This document shows positions 12,116-26,100 of a stretch of 64,000 nt of DNA, piece after piece. Below the pieces are notes generated by a model. That model saw nothing but the letters and a program-made list of their open reading frames with translations, ran no database searches and was not told where the DNA came from. Both the position numbers and the translations under genes were made by a program. Origin of the DNA: Rodentolepis nana (lineage: Eukaryota > Platyhelminthes > Cestoda > Cyclophyllidea > Hymenolepididae); contig UZAE01012052.1 in NCBI GenBank assembly GCA_900617975.1, positions 1 through 64,000 of the forward strand, written 5' to 3'. How positions within the stretch are numbered: position 1 is the stretch's first letter; each line of letters starts with the position of its first letter.

Positions 12116-14519
12116 ATCTTATCACTTGAAACTGAATAATATGCTCAAATTACTGTAAGCCATGGTCATTAATCGCTCACTAGTGGTTCAAGCTTTCCCC
12201 ACTTTCATGAGCTTGTCTAAGTGTCCTAAATCAACAACTCTTTTCCTCAGGAGTGTTTCCTATGTCAACTATGCCTAATAAGCTGACGGTGCCCTTTAAA
12301 ACATCTTATATTCCATATATGACTATTGAATCAACCAGATATGGAACATCCACATAAGTTATAAAAAACAACTCATCAAGTCGATTGCTTCATTCTCGTA
12401 CATAATCCTTCAAAAAAAGCATAAATGTTTAATCTCACACGTTAACCAACTTCAAGGCAACAAATAAGCCTCACTTAGTTTAATTTTTAGTTTCGTATGA
12501 CAATATTCCCCAAAGGTGCAGCTCACATATCAAATTTTATCCTCTTCACTTTCCCACATGGAGTGGAACAAATAGTTGTCTGCAGTATCCAGTGCCTTTT
12601 CGTCGTTTTTTTTAATCACGAGTGGTTTCTTTCTTGCAGTTTTGTCGCGATTTTTTGTTACGAATGGTTAAAAAGACAAAGCTGTCTTACATTCGGCTTA
12701 CCATCGTCCGATTTTAGTATAGTCGAGAAGGGAGAATCAAAATTCTTTTCTTTGCAAAGTTTCACAGCACAGTTTTCTTGGAAAAAAATCGATTTCTTAG
12801 TTAAATTCCCAAATGAAAAGATTGTTCGTTTGAATGAAGCCAGTTTGCATTATTTGGCAACTATGTTTAAAATCATTCAGGATTGATAATTTTGCTTAAA
12901 TTCTTACAAACATAGATCACTTTATAGAAAACAATTTACTTTAAAAATCCGGTTTTACCCGCATATTTGTTCTGAAAACATTTTAGTTTGAAATTTCACC
13001 AGTTTATGGACATCTTAGAGGAGATATTATTTATTTAAATAATAAAATACATATTGCTTATTGTTGAATATCCTCTCTATTTCTGTCTAAATATCAGCTT
13101 TATTGTGGGATTCGTTGAGGTATTTTTGAATTTTTTTTTCCTTTTGTTTCAGTCAATCATCACTTGTCCGAGTAAAGGCTTATTAAAATCGATTGAATGA
13201 GACAATTATTTAAAATTTATTTAATGCGATGTGCTTGAAGCGAAATAATGCCTTCATCCTAGGAGTGTATTAAATAAATGTCAAAACAAATTTTGCCATA
13301 TTTTATCATAGGATGCATCTGGAAGTGAAGTCTTTCAATACGAAGTAGGAGGAGGATGGGAAGGAGCCGAAGAAGTGAAAGGAGATTGGCATTGACAATA
13401 ATCTAAAAAGAATTTGATTTTTAATTCAACTTGTATGGATGTGGTGCAGTACCACGCGTTCTAGAGTTCTAGTAATCAACATTTTAAGTAGTTCCTCGTT
13501 TTTTTTCAGACTGAATTCAAATTTTTTATTATTATTTGGAACTTAATTACCCCGTCATTAAATCAGACGTGCTCAGCTAGTTCCATAACGTTTTATTATC
13601 TTTGTTTCCGCAGTGAAAATACTGACAGATAGCGATAAACTCCGTGTATATTCAGGAACACATATTAAGCGCAGTAACCATACACTCTCCTGTCTATTAC
13701 AAAGAGGGCAATTCATTGCAAAAAGCGTTCTTTGTAACGTAATCATGTATTGAAGATCTTATCAAGATAACAAACTGGTTAAGAAAACACAGAGCTATAC
13801 AAAATAATATATCAGTGAAAGTTTGTTTCAGGGTTTAAAATTTCAACATTTATTTTTTAATTTTCTATTCACCGAAATAAACTTCTCTTTATTTTATTAA
13901 GGTCATGAATCAGAAAGTACACTTATAGATTCCCGAAATTAAGCAAATGCCGCTTAATATTATATCTATTACATATATATATTAGCTGCAAATCTAAATA
14001 ATTTTCTTGTTTATTAAGAGAAAAGATTAAACAAGTGTTAGATGAAAAATGTCGTGGTTACCTGATTTTACGTCAACAAAAGTGGCCGCTCAATTACTAA
14101 ATAAATTTCAATAGTAGTAAAAAATGCGTTGAATGTGAAATTTTGAAATTAAAATGTTTTATTTTTTCTTTACCTTAAATTTTTAATATTTCCTATTGTC
14201 ATTTTAACTAAGGAATAACAGCATTTGCATTTTGCTACATTGTCTAGCATCTTGAATAAATGATACGTTGCCCATCTTTACACCAGTATTCTCCTAAATG
14301 CTTAATGACAATTGATTGGATGGCGAAGGAATGCTCTATCTCATCAGAGTTGCAGATCCGTGTCAGTCGTAATTTATCGTTTGGTTCGATGTCAGACCAG
14401 TCAGGTTCTACTGCGATCAAATCATGAAGTGAGATCTAGCCCACTTTTATTTGTACGAACAGAATATTGATCGTGGCATTAAGCGGTGAAGTTGAAGTTA
14501 AAGTTTTCCATGTCAGGTT

Positions 14520-14521
<2 letters not shown>

Positions 14522-14553
<32 letters not shown>
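14522..14553 (+). repeat. (TC)n microsatellite
   Basis: About 15 uninterrupted TC units, followed by GGGGCC. Confidence 0.95.
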
Positions 14554-14555
<2 letters not shown>

Positions 14556-14601
14556 GGCCTGTGCAGTTGTAGGAAACATTATAGCACACAGATTGACTTT
14601 C

Positions 14602-14626
14602 TATATATATATATATATATATATAT
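14602..14626 (+). repeat. (TA)n microsatellite
   Basis: About 12 TA units, 50 bp after the TC tract. Confidence 0.95.
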
Positions 14627-15598
14627 CACCCTGATATGATGAAAATCACAATTTATACGTGCAGGAAGCTTTTGAACTATTTACATGGTAGAGGCTTTGG
14701 AAAAAATTAGGCTGCAGGAGGAAGATTGAAGGCCCATAGCTCATTCAAGGAATCTAGAGGCTTGCCGAATTCGAATTCTGATTGCAATGGGTTGTCTGCT
14801 TTTCCACATAAAGCAGAAGTAAATATTCCATTTTCTGATGATCTCAAGTTTGCAGAAACTATTTCACTCGTGGCCCAAATTTGATAAGAAAGCGCGAAGA
14901 GTAAATATCCCTGCAATAATAGGGTCATCTTTTAGGTTCTTGTACTACGAAATGAGGCCTCTGGGCGTCTTTATGTTTACCCTTTTCAGTACTTTGACAA
15001 TCCCTTCCCGATATGTTTTAGTTGAGCAGATTATTGCGAAAAAATATTTTTATCTTATTTCTTCAAGTATCCCTTAAATTTATTACAATTAATTTATAGT
15101 ATATTTTTGCTAGCACAGCAATAAGAAGAGCTGTTGCGCGTCAAATGTCTTCATTGCGCTCTCAATTTAGTCGACATTAGGATTTTTACTTTAACAGGAC
15201 TCACAAGTGGTGGAACAATTTATTCATTATAAAGTTTTCTAGCTCAGAAAGCATTACAAATTTCATTGCATGGTTTGCCCAACAGAAGTCATTATCCCAA
15301 CTTAAAGTTCAATTTGAAAAATTGGCAGAATGACGTAATTCGTAAAAGTTAGAATGATCCCTATTAATTTTTGTTAGGCTAAAACACTTTCCTATTTTAG
15401 TTGCATATTGAACAGATTTTCAATTAAGATTGTTTGTAAGTTTATAATTATTGATCTCTTCCACACTTCCCTAGGCATTTGGAACCGCACTCGACATAGT
15501 AAAATTCCAAATGTTGTGTTTGAGGGCCAATAAAAAAGTGTTTTGAATTCGTGGGCATTCTTTTTACGTCTGTGGAACAAAAACATGCACCTTTTATT

Positions 15599-15617
15599 CC
15601 TTCTTCTTCTTCTTCTT
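15599..15617 (+). repeat. (TTC)n microsatellite
   Basis: Six TTC units. Confidence 0.9.
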
Positions 15618-16569
15618 AACTAGATGTCTAATCCAGGTTTCTTTCTAGCACAATCAGACAAAAAGCGTTGTCTTTAATAAAACAGAAACAGGGTCGGATT
15701 TCCTAAAATAGCCCATGAATACGCTCGCTATCTGGCCTTGATTTTATCTTAGAGAAATTTTATGAATATTGTCTCTCGGATCGAAATTCCAAGGTCGTAT
15801 TATGAAAATTGTACTAATAAAATATAAATTAAACAATAGCGTTGAATAAAGGCTGGAATGCGCTGGAAGAATGGTTTTCAACTTAATGTTTTACTGAATT
15901 CTTGTATATTCTGTTCGAATAAAAATCTATTACGCACATATCAATTAAATAGCCTATTGTCTATGATCAGACGAAAGGTCAGAATATCTACTCTGAAAGT
16001 GTTAAATATAATCCAAATAATTCGGATCTCTATGGCCCTTGAAATTAAGTTCACTTTGTCAACAAACAATTGCATCTCAAACACGATGGAATGATGTAAA
16101 ATAATTCCCTTCTTGTCACAAAAACATCCATACGGAAATTTCGGTTATTAAATCGCAACGTTATTAGTAATTTCCCTTCATCTTAATATCACGAAAAACA
16201 GGATAATCCAATGATACATAGATAAAGAAGTTTCGAAACTTCTCCAATTTATTCATCCAATCATAATATTGGTGCGCCTAGCTACTTATTCAACAAAATC
16301 AATGCAATCAAAGGTAACAGATAACTTTGAGCTTGATTAAAATTTATTTATCATTTATTGCTTCTCTATAGTGAATGTCAAATTTGCGTTAAGATTTTTT
16401 TAAGTGTGACAATCAGCTATTTTGAATTCTTTCGTCGTTTGCTATGATTTTTACGTCCGTCAATGCTTAACTCTCCTTTAAACGCTACGTTTGATTCCAT
16501 TGAATGATCTTTCTCTGTCATTTAATCGAATACTACCTTGACAATCATAATACTTTAACATGAAAATTA

Positions 16570-16800
16570 AGTATTTCTTTATTTTTTGCATGTATTGGAG
16601 GGGGAGGAACAGAAGAGTTTCAAAGACGAAGTTAGAAAAGGTAGAAAAAGGTGAGGTGAGTACTGTGGAAGATGTCAAATATGACTTGCAGTCGAGCCAT
16701 GGTAGTGTAAAGTCAGAAGTTAACCTCCGGTTTATAGACTTTTTTGGCGTATGAGTATATGCTTGTCCAGGGTGCACCACGTGAAGGTAAGTCTATCGCC
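16570..16800 (-). mobile_element. SINE-like retroposon, copy 6, internally deleted
   Basis: The head half is intact (GGTGCACCACGTG, GGTAAGTCTATCGC at the high-coordinate end). The tail-proximal module (GGCAGGCG through the CATCAAAG segment) is missing. The T-rich tail, TATTTCTTTATTTTT, abuts the G-rich segment directly. Confidence 0.8.
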
Positions 16801-18754
16801 ATACAAATCATATTTTCCATTATAATCACCAACGCTCAAGTTTAACATAAAGTTTAATTATTTCACGTATTGAGTGGTATTATTACAATTCATTTCAAGG
16901 GCGCCCACATTGTGTCGATTATTGATTTTACCTCACCTGTCTTTCAGGGTCTCTGCTATTTCATCTGCGTTCATGCACTTCAATCGCTCCCTCCTCCTCA
17001 TATCTTGAACTCCATTTTTCCATTACATTTATAATCCTGTTACATCATATGCTTCGATAAATACTAACATTTAGTAAAGTGTATGTAGCTTTCATCTGCC
17101 TTTTAAAATAACATAATGCAAGAAAATTTGGTTTCTGACCTTTATTTTATCTTTCCTCCAACAAGGTATTGTTAAGTGATTGGTGGTGGAGAAAAAACAA
17201 AAAAAAGTCTTATTTATAAATGATTTCTGTTAAAACCTTTGAAAATATGAGTCAAATCCATGGCCGTGTTATTGATGTTTGCAATTTAAAAAGCTCCAGA
17301 ACAACTGAGATCTTATGCCTTGAATATATGCCTCCTGGAAAGAGCTATGCTCAACCGCATGTCGATTTATTAAGAGATCCTTCTGGAAATGTTCGTTCAA
17401 AGAGGGAGCATGAATACCGCTGGTTTGAGACTGCTTTGTTAAATAAGAGAATAATTTGTAACTTGTGGTGCTCTCCAGCTTTCTAGCGTTATCAATCACA
17501 GTTTACGTCTTTAATAAATCTTGATTTTTTTCAGTATAAACTTTAGGGGTCTGTGTATCATTGAGGTTTATGATGAATGTAAACGGGGAAAATGTAACAA
17601 GCTCAACAATTTTATTTTTTGGGAATTTAATTGTTTGAAGATGGTATTTCTAATCTCTACTGAAGATTCTCATACAGAAATTTTATTTATGGCGTACAGA
17701 TTAATTGTACACCATAAAGAGATAATGGCGCATAGTTACTTATCGATTTTCTTTTCAATAATTACTCGTTTAAGTCGTTAAATAGTCGTATAATCTCGTA
17801 TTGAGTCAAAGGTTTTTTGTTCTACATAGAAAGCTTTTTTTCTATCCTTACCATAGTGATATTCTATTTCCTATTATTTAGAAAAAATAGGAACACCTTA
17901 ATAATTTAGGATTCAAGAAGAACAGTAAAAAACAAATAGCTTTAATATTATTAAACCAATGATTGGCCTATTCCAAAATTACTTGAAGTTACGAACCAAG
18001 GAATTTTTAAACTCATTTGACTACGAATTGAACATGTGCTGTTATCCATATGGATGGAAATGATCTTAAATTAGATTAAGCTACTAATCGAATCTGAATT
18101 CAGTGAATATACATTTTGTAAAAAAATGAAGTAATAACTTTAAATCAGCAGAATGTGGGCAAAACGATTAATAATAACTTCGATTGAAGTTGCAATCAAG
18201 TATTACTAACCACTTTCCTCGGAATGTTTCACAAGTATTCTTTAGCAAGCCTATAGTAAAGTATTAACGTATTTTGGGATTTTAAAATGAGCGTTTCGTT
18301 AAACGGGAGAACCAATGCACTGGGTTAAGATATCGTTCAATGACATTTCCATTTTTGGTGATAAATGTTTCGTTACTGAAGAAAAATTGTACCAATTTTG
18401 TAAATTTTGTCTTGTGTCAAATGCAGTTACTTCATAGGCACTTACTTCTCAGCCAATATACATATTTTTTACTTATTTCTCTCTTTGCGTCATAAATTTC
18501 AACAATAAACTGAGTAACACAGTCTATCTTTGTTGTTCTGCTGAACAAATACTTTTGCTGGTTATTTATTTAATTAGTTAAAAAAAACAATTCTAAAAGG
18601 GTGGTTTTATGAGACATTCAATAAAAAAACACATAATTTTTATGCGGAAATCAAACAACCAGTTTTTAAAGGGAAATAAAAATTGTACATTTGAATTAAA
18701 AAAAATTATAAAATCTTATTCTTACTTCTAAAATATCACCATTGGTCTTCTATT

Positions 18755-18795
<41 letters not shown>

Positions 18796-19910
18796 AAAAT
18801 TCGTAGAAATAACGACTTGTCATCATTTCATCTCGGTGTATTAATGCATGAAGTCCTTACAACTGCAATATCATTATTCAATAATGTAAAATATAGCTTT
18901 CAATAGCTGCTTCTCTTACTGATAGCTAATTATTGACTTTGTTCTTGCGTATATTTTGGCCTTGCCTTTAGTTAGAGCTCATATTCATTGTGTCCTGCTA
19001 CGAATGCACTCATAACAGAAAAGTTCCTTAGATTTAAATAAATTTTCATAAACGAGTGGAAATTAAATTAATAATATAAAAAGATTATTTAAAATTTAAG
19101 TGCATTTCAATGCGACATTTAGTAATTAAATTTAAAAGTGGAAGTTTTATTTTGAGAACTTACTAATCTTAGCTACTTTTAAAGTTATATATAAAATTTT
19201 TAATTTTTGATCATTTATGTTGACTTTATATACAGCTCTAAAAAATGTGCAAAATTTTAATAAAATATTGCGTGGTGTTAGCAGTGGTATTACTTCAACT
19301 GCGAGGTATTTGTTTATGGGACATATCCATTTAGATTTGGGCCAATCACTTTCGCCGTTTTATTTCGAAATTCTGATTGGCTGGGAGAATACTGGGTGAA
19401 GGATGAACCGTATAATGCATTATTTTGGGGACAAATTTTTGCTATTAGGCTTCGTATGAAAAGTTTTCATTTACGTAAGTTCGTTAATATTTATATTGAC
19501 TATTTTTCACCTCCATTTCGGAGTTTGTAAAGACACTTATTTCGTAAACTCCGTCTTCATTATTTCATATATACAAACCATTGTGTAACTTCTAGTTTCA
19601 TACCTCGTAACATTTGAAAGTGAAAATTTTTGTAATATTTACTTAACAGAATACATTTTTGAGCTAAAATGTTAGTGAATCTATATAAAACCCTCCATTG
19701 AAAATATCGAGAAAGCAGTAAATACAACTCCAGTAATGCTCTGTTTCCTTATTTTTAGGCTATATCATTAAGCTCCTATTCTCATTGCGATCACATTCAG
19801 GAATTCGCGGTTTCCATTGATTAAAGTCATTATAAACACTTGTAAAATCTGGCTTATATAAAGCCAAAGGAGGAAATTGATCATAATCAAGAACGAAGGC
19901 TAAAAATCAG
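16801..19910. other. Region upstream of the RRM gene; nothing assigned
   Basis: AT-rich; an (AT)n at 18.76 kb. Any 5' UTR exon or promoter of the RRM gene should lie here or further left, but I could not pick one out. A patch at 17220-17500 is open on both strands without a recognisable product. Confidence 0.5.
18760..18792 (+). repeat. (AT)n microsatellite
   Basis: About 16 AT units. Confidence 0.95.
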
Positions 19911-20190
19911 ATGAAATATTCAAAATCTGAAGAAAATTCTGTTGGAATAAAAATACGGAGAAGACAAAACGATCAACCAAGTGAGGTTCTTACTAATGGT
20001 TGCCACGAATCCGAATCGCCAATGGATCATGACGGTTCACTGAAATCTGACTACCGAAAGGAAACCGCAGACATGCTGTCGGTTTCGGATAATGTTGTCA
20101 AGAGAAGCCATTCCCTTGAAGTGCAGAATGAATCCAACTCCCGTTTTAGCGAAAAAGTTATAATGCAGGTTGAAAAAAAGAACAATCATG
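19911..20190 (+). CDS. Exon 1 (first recognised) of the RRM gene
   Basis: Open from an in-frame TAA at 19884-19886; first Met at 19911; strong donor G|GTGAGT at 20191. It encodes about 93 polar, charged residues, including a basic patch (KIRRRQ near residue 14) that could be a nuclear localisation signal. It ends in phase 1, and its last G joins AA of exon 2 to make Glu. The start context is poor (C at -3) and the ATG is immediately preceded by AG, so the coding sequence could instead enter here by splicing from an upstream exon. Confidence 0.6.
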
Positions 20191-23100
20191 GTGAGTGTCC
20201 TATTTTAATAACCTTAATTTAAACAAGACCACAGCTTAGTTAGATATTTAACTTAAATGTAAGAGTTTTTGCCCAACAGAGTTGTTTTTTTTAATATTAA
20301 AAGTATTTTGACTCTAAGCTGAACGTTCCAATTTTGACCAAAAGGCAAGACTAAGGCATGCTTCTAGAAGTCCTATAGGCTGCTAGGTGGGCCAAAAAAT
20401 ATTGATTAATACAAATGAAATTTGCTTTAGAGAGGAGAAATAATTTCATTCCATTTGGCAGAGATTGTGCCAATTAACAAGGAAGTTGAAACTTGCTTCA
20501 ACAACTGCCTCAATATTTTCAAGCCTAAAGGTCTATTAGTTATTCTTGACAAATCAATTCAGCATTAATGTGCCACAGACAAATTCATTTAGTTTGATCA
20601 AACCAAATATTTTCTTAAAACACAGAGTGAAACACTTATCTTTGGCCCTAAATTTTATTTTTTATGGAATCGAAGTTTAAAATTGAGGAAACATAACTAC
20701 TTCAAAATGATATAGATAAAAGAGCTAACTGCAATACTCAGTTTTATTAAGGTCACTGCCCGTAGTTAACACTTAATTGATGGTTATGGGTGCTTGATGA
20801 AAACTTGCTCATGATTCATTCAAAGGTATAATAGAAAGAGAACTAGAACAATGAAAAATGCATCTTTGATTGTGACTTTCAACAGTAAATACTATGAATT
20901 GAATCTCTACCTTTTTTGATATCATCTTCGACCCACGAAGGTGAATCCAAAAATTATGCTTATTCTTGTCTATCACTTTTAAATAATTGCATTAATCTTG
21001 AAATGAAAACATCTTATGTAACGCCGTTCAATTAAAATGATCTAAAGAATTAACTCACAGAGTAACATGCAAAGATAATTGGTTTTCTTAACAATTTGAA
21101 AAAAACTCAATTATCGTACCAAAACATAGTGTGCTCGATCAAAAATAAGTTTTACTAAGTCTTGAATATTGGATGCAATTATTATTACTATCAGTGAGAC
21201 GAATCATTAAATTTTATCTTTGGAAAATAAGCAAAGGATTTAGTGAATGTCATAAAACTTTATTTAAAACTTCATTTAATTAAGAATACGTGATAATGTG
21301 AAGTATCGTTTTTGATCTCTTCCCCTTTGTTATTTTGAACAGATTTCTTTTAATCATTATTTACTTCTTACACATTATTCATGAACAAAGTGTTAAAAAA
21401 TTTAATGATATTTTCTCAAAATATATTCAAAATATAAATTTTTAAACGGCAATCTATAGGATCGAAATTAATTTGTAAAATCTTTTCCTTATCATTTTTC
21501 TAAGTCCACCTATCAAGCTTACATCTAAATTACTATTTTAGAAGCAACTCATAATGACGTTTTAGATTGTATTTTTAGAATTAAGAAAGTTATTTAAAAA
21601 AGTGAAATTAAACCTGGTTTCCTTTATCAAATATAGTGGGTTCTTAAGTGTAATTTTGCATTCTCTAGGGATTAAATTATTTTTAGGCTTTGCTAGAATG
21701 AAATTTGTGATTTAATTATAAGCACCTCAGGCTAATTTAAAGTGGAACGATGCTGCGGCCAAAAATTTCTCACCAATTTGCGTGGACATTTATTTGTTGG
21801 TCTAATTATAAATTATTAAGCGGATATTTAATTGAAATCGTTTAAAATAAATATCAATTTCACTGCAGAATCTATGTCAGCAACAGTAATATCTCAGTCT
21901 ACAACCGCAGCCAGTAGCCCTAAACGACATCATCCTTCTTCACCGGTGAGCAAATACGGAATGGACGAAGTAGCGACAGATTCTACCAATAATCAACGAA
22001 GGTCAAAAGATTCAACTGTCTCTATTACGTATTCTCCGCCTTTCACATCTCTTCAAAATGGCGATCCAGAGAAACCGATGGACAACGATTGTTCTATGAG
22101 TACAGGTTCTCCACTTGGTGATGACAGTTCGTCTAGTGGAAATGGAAAACCATCATCGCCTTCCATGAGACAAGCAGATCCCAATGTATCAACCACTAAT
22201 AGTGTAGCGAGTAGCACCAAAGTCTCCGTACCGGGAGTATCGAGTAATCGGAATGGTTCCCTTCTCTCTCGACCTGGAGTTTCAAGCTCGAATCCACCAA
22301 GCTCCTCCCGTAGCAAGACGGCATCTAGATCTAAGAAGGTGAATTGATTATCTATTTATGCCAGTCTATTTATATCTATTAAAAGTCCTTCATCTATTTA
22401 TTGAACAAATTATGGAATTGAGTATAGACAATCACAACTGTAATGAAATTTCGTGATTTACTTTCTACTTAACTTCATAAAGGAATAAAATTTTGCGCTT
22501 TCTCTTATAGCCGTATTAATTTCCCCATCAAATTTGCAAAGACAGTGCCTACAAACAACAGGGCTTTAAGAAAATTTTAAGTATTTTCTCCAAATTTCAC
22601 TTTAGCTTTTTATATTTATAAAAAAATTAAAATTTCACGAATATCGAAATTGAAGTAGCTGATTTACAAACTCGGGTGTTCTTATCACCTTGAATCCTCT
22701 TCGATGTTCTCCAGAGTTTCAGGTTTTTAAATCGGATTGAGGTAGTAAGTGCCCACATAATCTTCTATTGGTTTCGTTTAAGTCTTGTAAATTAAATTCG
22801 CGCTCTGAGAAAGCAAATTGTTTGGGGTGGGGCAAAAGATGAGGTGTCATCCGGTACTTAACCAATGAAGAATCAATAATTGCTTCCAATATCTCATTTC
22901 TACGTGATTTGAGAAGTTTTCTTTCTACTTTGGGAGAAAGTTGTGCATCCATACTGCAATCAAAGTAATCAAATCAAGAAGAATAGAACTTGATGATTAT
23001 TTATTGGCGTAGTTACTTTTATCGTGCCCTGAGTAGAGAATACTTGACAGAAACCCCTAATGACGACACCAGTTAAGACGGACTAAATAAGATTTCTGGC

Positions 23101-26100
23101 CTGTCTGTTGATTTGACAAGGTGGAATGGGTAAAAATAGTAATTGAACAACTTTAGATATTAACGATTCTATTGAGTGCTTGAGAGTGATTAGTGTTATT
23201 AATCCTATCACTTATGAATGCTACTTTGGGTCATTGTGGAATCGATTTTCTAATTACTAAAGGAGAGAGACTATTAACAGGAGATGGGGCGTTATATTAA
23301 GTAGAAATATATGAAACAGTAGCAGCGAAAGGCGGTGGAAATATCAGCCTCAATTTACGCAGAATGAACATTTATTTCTCCAGGCAGGCCCTTTTAAATC
23401 TTTTGTAAAGTACTTAATAATTTATCGTTTCTTAAAATGTTAATAATACTTTTGCTATCGTATGGTGAATATTGCCAGACATGTTAAATTCCCTTTTACT
23501 AGACACTTTGATAACCTAATTAACACCACAATTTAATCGAAGCTTCTTCAAATCAAACAATAACTCAGGATTGAACACACAATAACAATTATCCTAAATA
23601 TCTACAGAGCAGCGAAAACTTTAATTTAAAAATAAATTAAGCTTTGTTAGTGTATTTTTTATGTCAAAGCTTCGGTAATGCTGTTCTTTGAATGCTCATC
23701 CAATTGGCTATCAAATGAATGCGGGTAGAAGAGTCATATTTTCAAAGTTCTTTTTTGAACTTCCTAAACTATGTGAAAATCACCATCACTTATCAACAGC
23801 TATAGGTCAAAAGCAGGCAAAATATGATTCAAAACCGTAGTTATCATTTTTATTTTTCAGACAATTTCAGAAATCACAAATTGATGAAATACTTTCAGCT
23901 AAAGCACTCAAGAAAAAAGTATTTATTGATTTGTTTGAGTAGAATTATAAAAAGGATGAGTATTTATATTTACAAAAAAAGATTTGTGAAAGAATATGCT
24001 GCCTGTCACCTTGGAAAAGACAAATTCACTGTGCTGGAACTTTAGTAAAATTTAGTGATAAAACATACCTTCTTCTGTGATTAAGGTTCATTTGTGAACA
24101 ATTCATTAGCACACATCATTTTGTAAGTTTTCCAACCTTATTTCACTCCATATAATTTCTGCTCTCATTATAACGTGAGTTAACTAGTATCCATGAGATT
24201 TTTATTCGTATACAGTAATAAGGAGGGCATAAGTTGTTGTTAAAAGTAGAAGAAGATCTGTCCGACATGTTTCTAACTCCTCATTTCAGTTTAATTCGTA
24301 ACAAAAAGTTTTATTTACTTCTGCTATTTCAGCATTCATCGCGAACCAACCTATACATTCGAGGTCTTCCAAAATCCATGTCTGAGAATGACCTAGTGAG
24401 TCTTGTTCCAGACGCCTCAGCAATTCGCTCTGTAAAATTGGTTGTGAATAACGATGGAGAAGGTAATTTTAAATGCAACTTAAAACTTTTAATTCATTTT
24501 TTTTGACATTTTATTGATAAAGTCACTTACAATCAAAGCTAATGAACAAAAGGTAGAACACGCCCTTTCGTATTTAACAATTTATTTGCTTCTGCGTTGG
24601 CTTTCCAAAGTATTCATCCTTTTAATAGAAATCTGAAGGAAGGCGTATTCGTACTTAATATCAAGACACAGCTCGTGTGAGTCACCTGATTGCGCCAGGT
24701 TGAGCTAGTATTGTGGAAGTAAAGATGATGTTGCACGTTCGAAATTCCACAACACCATTTTCAAACCTAAAATTTCTCCAACTGTGTTTTCATTCGTAGT
24801 CCTTTCCCATTTACAGTCAATTCCAATTTCTACAACGTTCGTTTCTGTTTGATATAAAGATTGCTTTTCCATTGAGTTCCTGTTGGAAGGAGGAGGCACA
24901 ATTTTGATTTTGACTAAATTAAATCAAGTAATGACCGCACAGGCTGGACTTCCATTGCTTATATTCAATTATAGTGTGTGTTCTGTTTGAATCTTTTTTT
25001 TACAATATTTCTTTGGCTTTAATAATAAATATGACTTCGAAGGAAAGGGAAAAGATTTCTTCTACTTCTGGTAACTGTTTTTATTACCATCGATAAATTT
25101 GCTTCGACCTGAATTAAAAAAAGCTATTAAATTATCGGAAATCATCATTAACAAAGCCAAATGAAACAATAAATTCATTAATACAACACTAGCAATAACA
25201 TAGTGATGGTTTTCAAATTGTTTGAGGTACAATAAAAATGTAGTTACTTAGAGTTCACTATTATAGCGTGCAAAAAAATTTGATTTTTTTTGCAAAAAAT
25301 ATTTGGTTTGTTTAACAAAAGGGATAGAGAAGAGAACGCATTAAGATTTATATCATTTGGCTTACGAACCAAGACAGTGGAATATTCATTTAATTGGTAG
25401 ATTTTTTATTAGCGATTCAAAGCACAGAACTCCTAATTTACTGTATCAGGATTAGTTTTCAATTATCTCTTTACAAGTTCCATTTCTTATTGGTCTGTAT
25501 CACTGATTTGTTTTATTACTTCACCCAAAAAGAGAGAAACCGTGGCAATCGAATATCGTTTTTGAGCAGTTTACATGATCCCAACATAACAGAGTCCATG
25601 AGGTTGGCTTTAATTATTTCATGATTAAAAACAGTTAATTAATGCATGCAAAATTGATTTTCACTTATTGCTTAGATCTTTTTATATCAAAACAGACTCA
25701 GAGCTTGAAGGTTTCCTTCATTGAGTGATTTTCAATTTGAAATAATAAAATCAAGCCACAAGGCATGCCCCTTTCCACTTTTTTTATTTTTAACAAATTT
25801 TAATTTTTGTAAGAGTTGGAGTACGCCTAAATCTCACATTGTGAGATCGGATACTCTTACTGTCCTCTGAGATCTTGTTTAAATTGTGAATTGTGGTTTT
25901 CATTTTAGTTGCAACTTCAAAATTCCAATTTAACTGTTTACAGCTACCTGTCTACCGCTTTCTCTCTCCTTCATATTTACATCTAGCTCAGAGGTTGACG
26001 CCACTAGCGACAATTTTCAGGGTACATTTATGGCCTTCAGGGAAGTATTAGGATTAATGGCATTTGCTTTTATGAAGAGCGACCGAATGGAGAAGCAATT

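Larger units (their letters stand above)
12131..16569. other. No gene supported
   Basis: Microsatellites at 14.5-14.6 and 15.6 kb. A patch at 14710-14930 is open on both strands but has no recognised product. A Phe/Cys-rich 129-codon frame at 12497-12886 looks like chance. Confidence 0.5.

Noticed and set aside
12497..12886. 129-codon open frame on the + strand
   Set aside because: Rich in Phe, Cys and Ile, as expected from AT-rich DNA; no motif, no splice context and no family resemblance.
14707..14935. Patch open on both strands (minus frame ending FNLPPAA; plus frame GRLKAHSSFKESRGL)
   Set aside because: Both translations look protein-like but cannot both be coding. I found no decisive splice pair and no family; could be an upstream exon but unsupported.
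17220..17499. Overlapping open frames on both strands, about 80 codons each
   Set aside because: No recognised domain; possibly an old transposon fragment, but nothing diagnostic.
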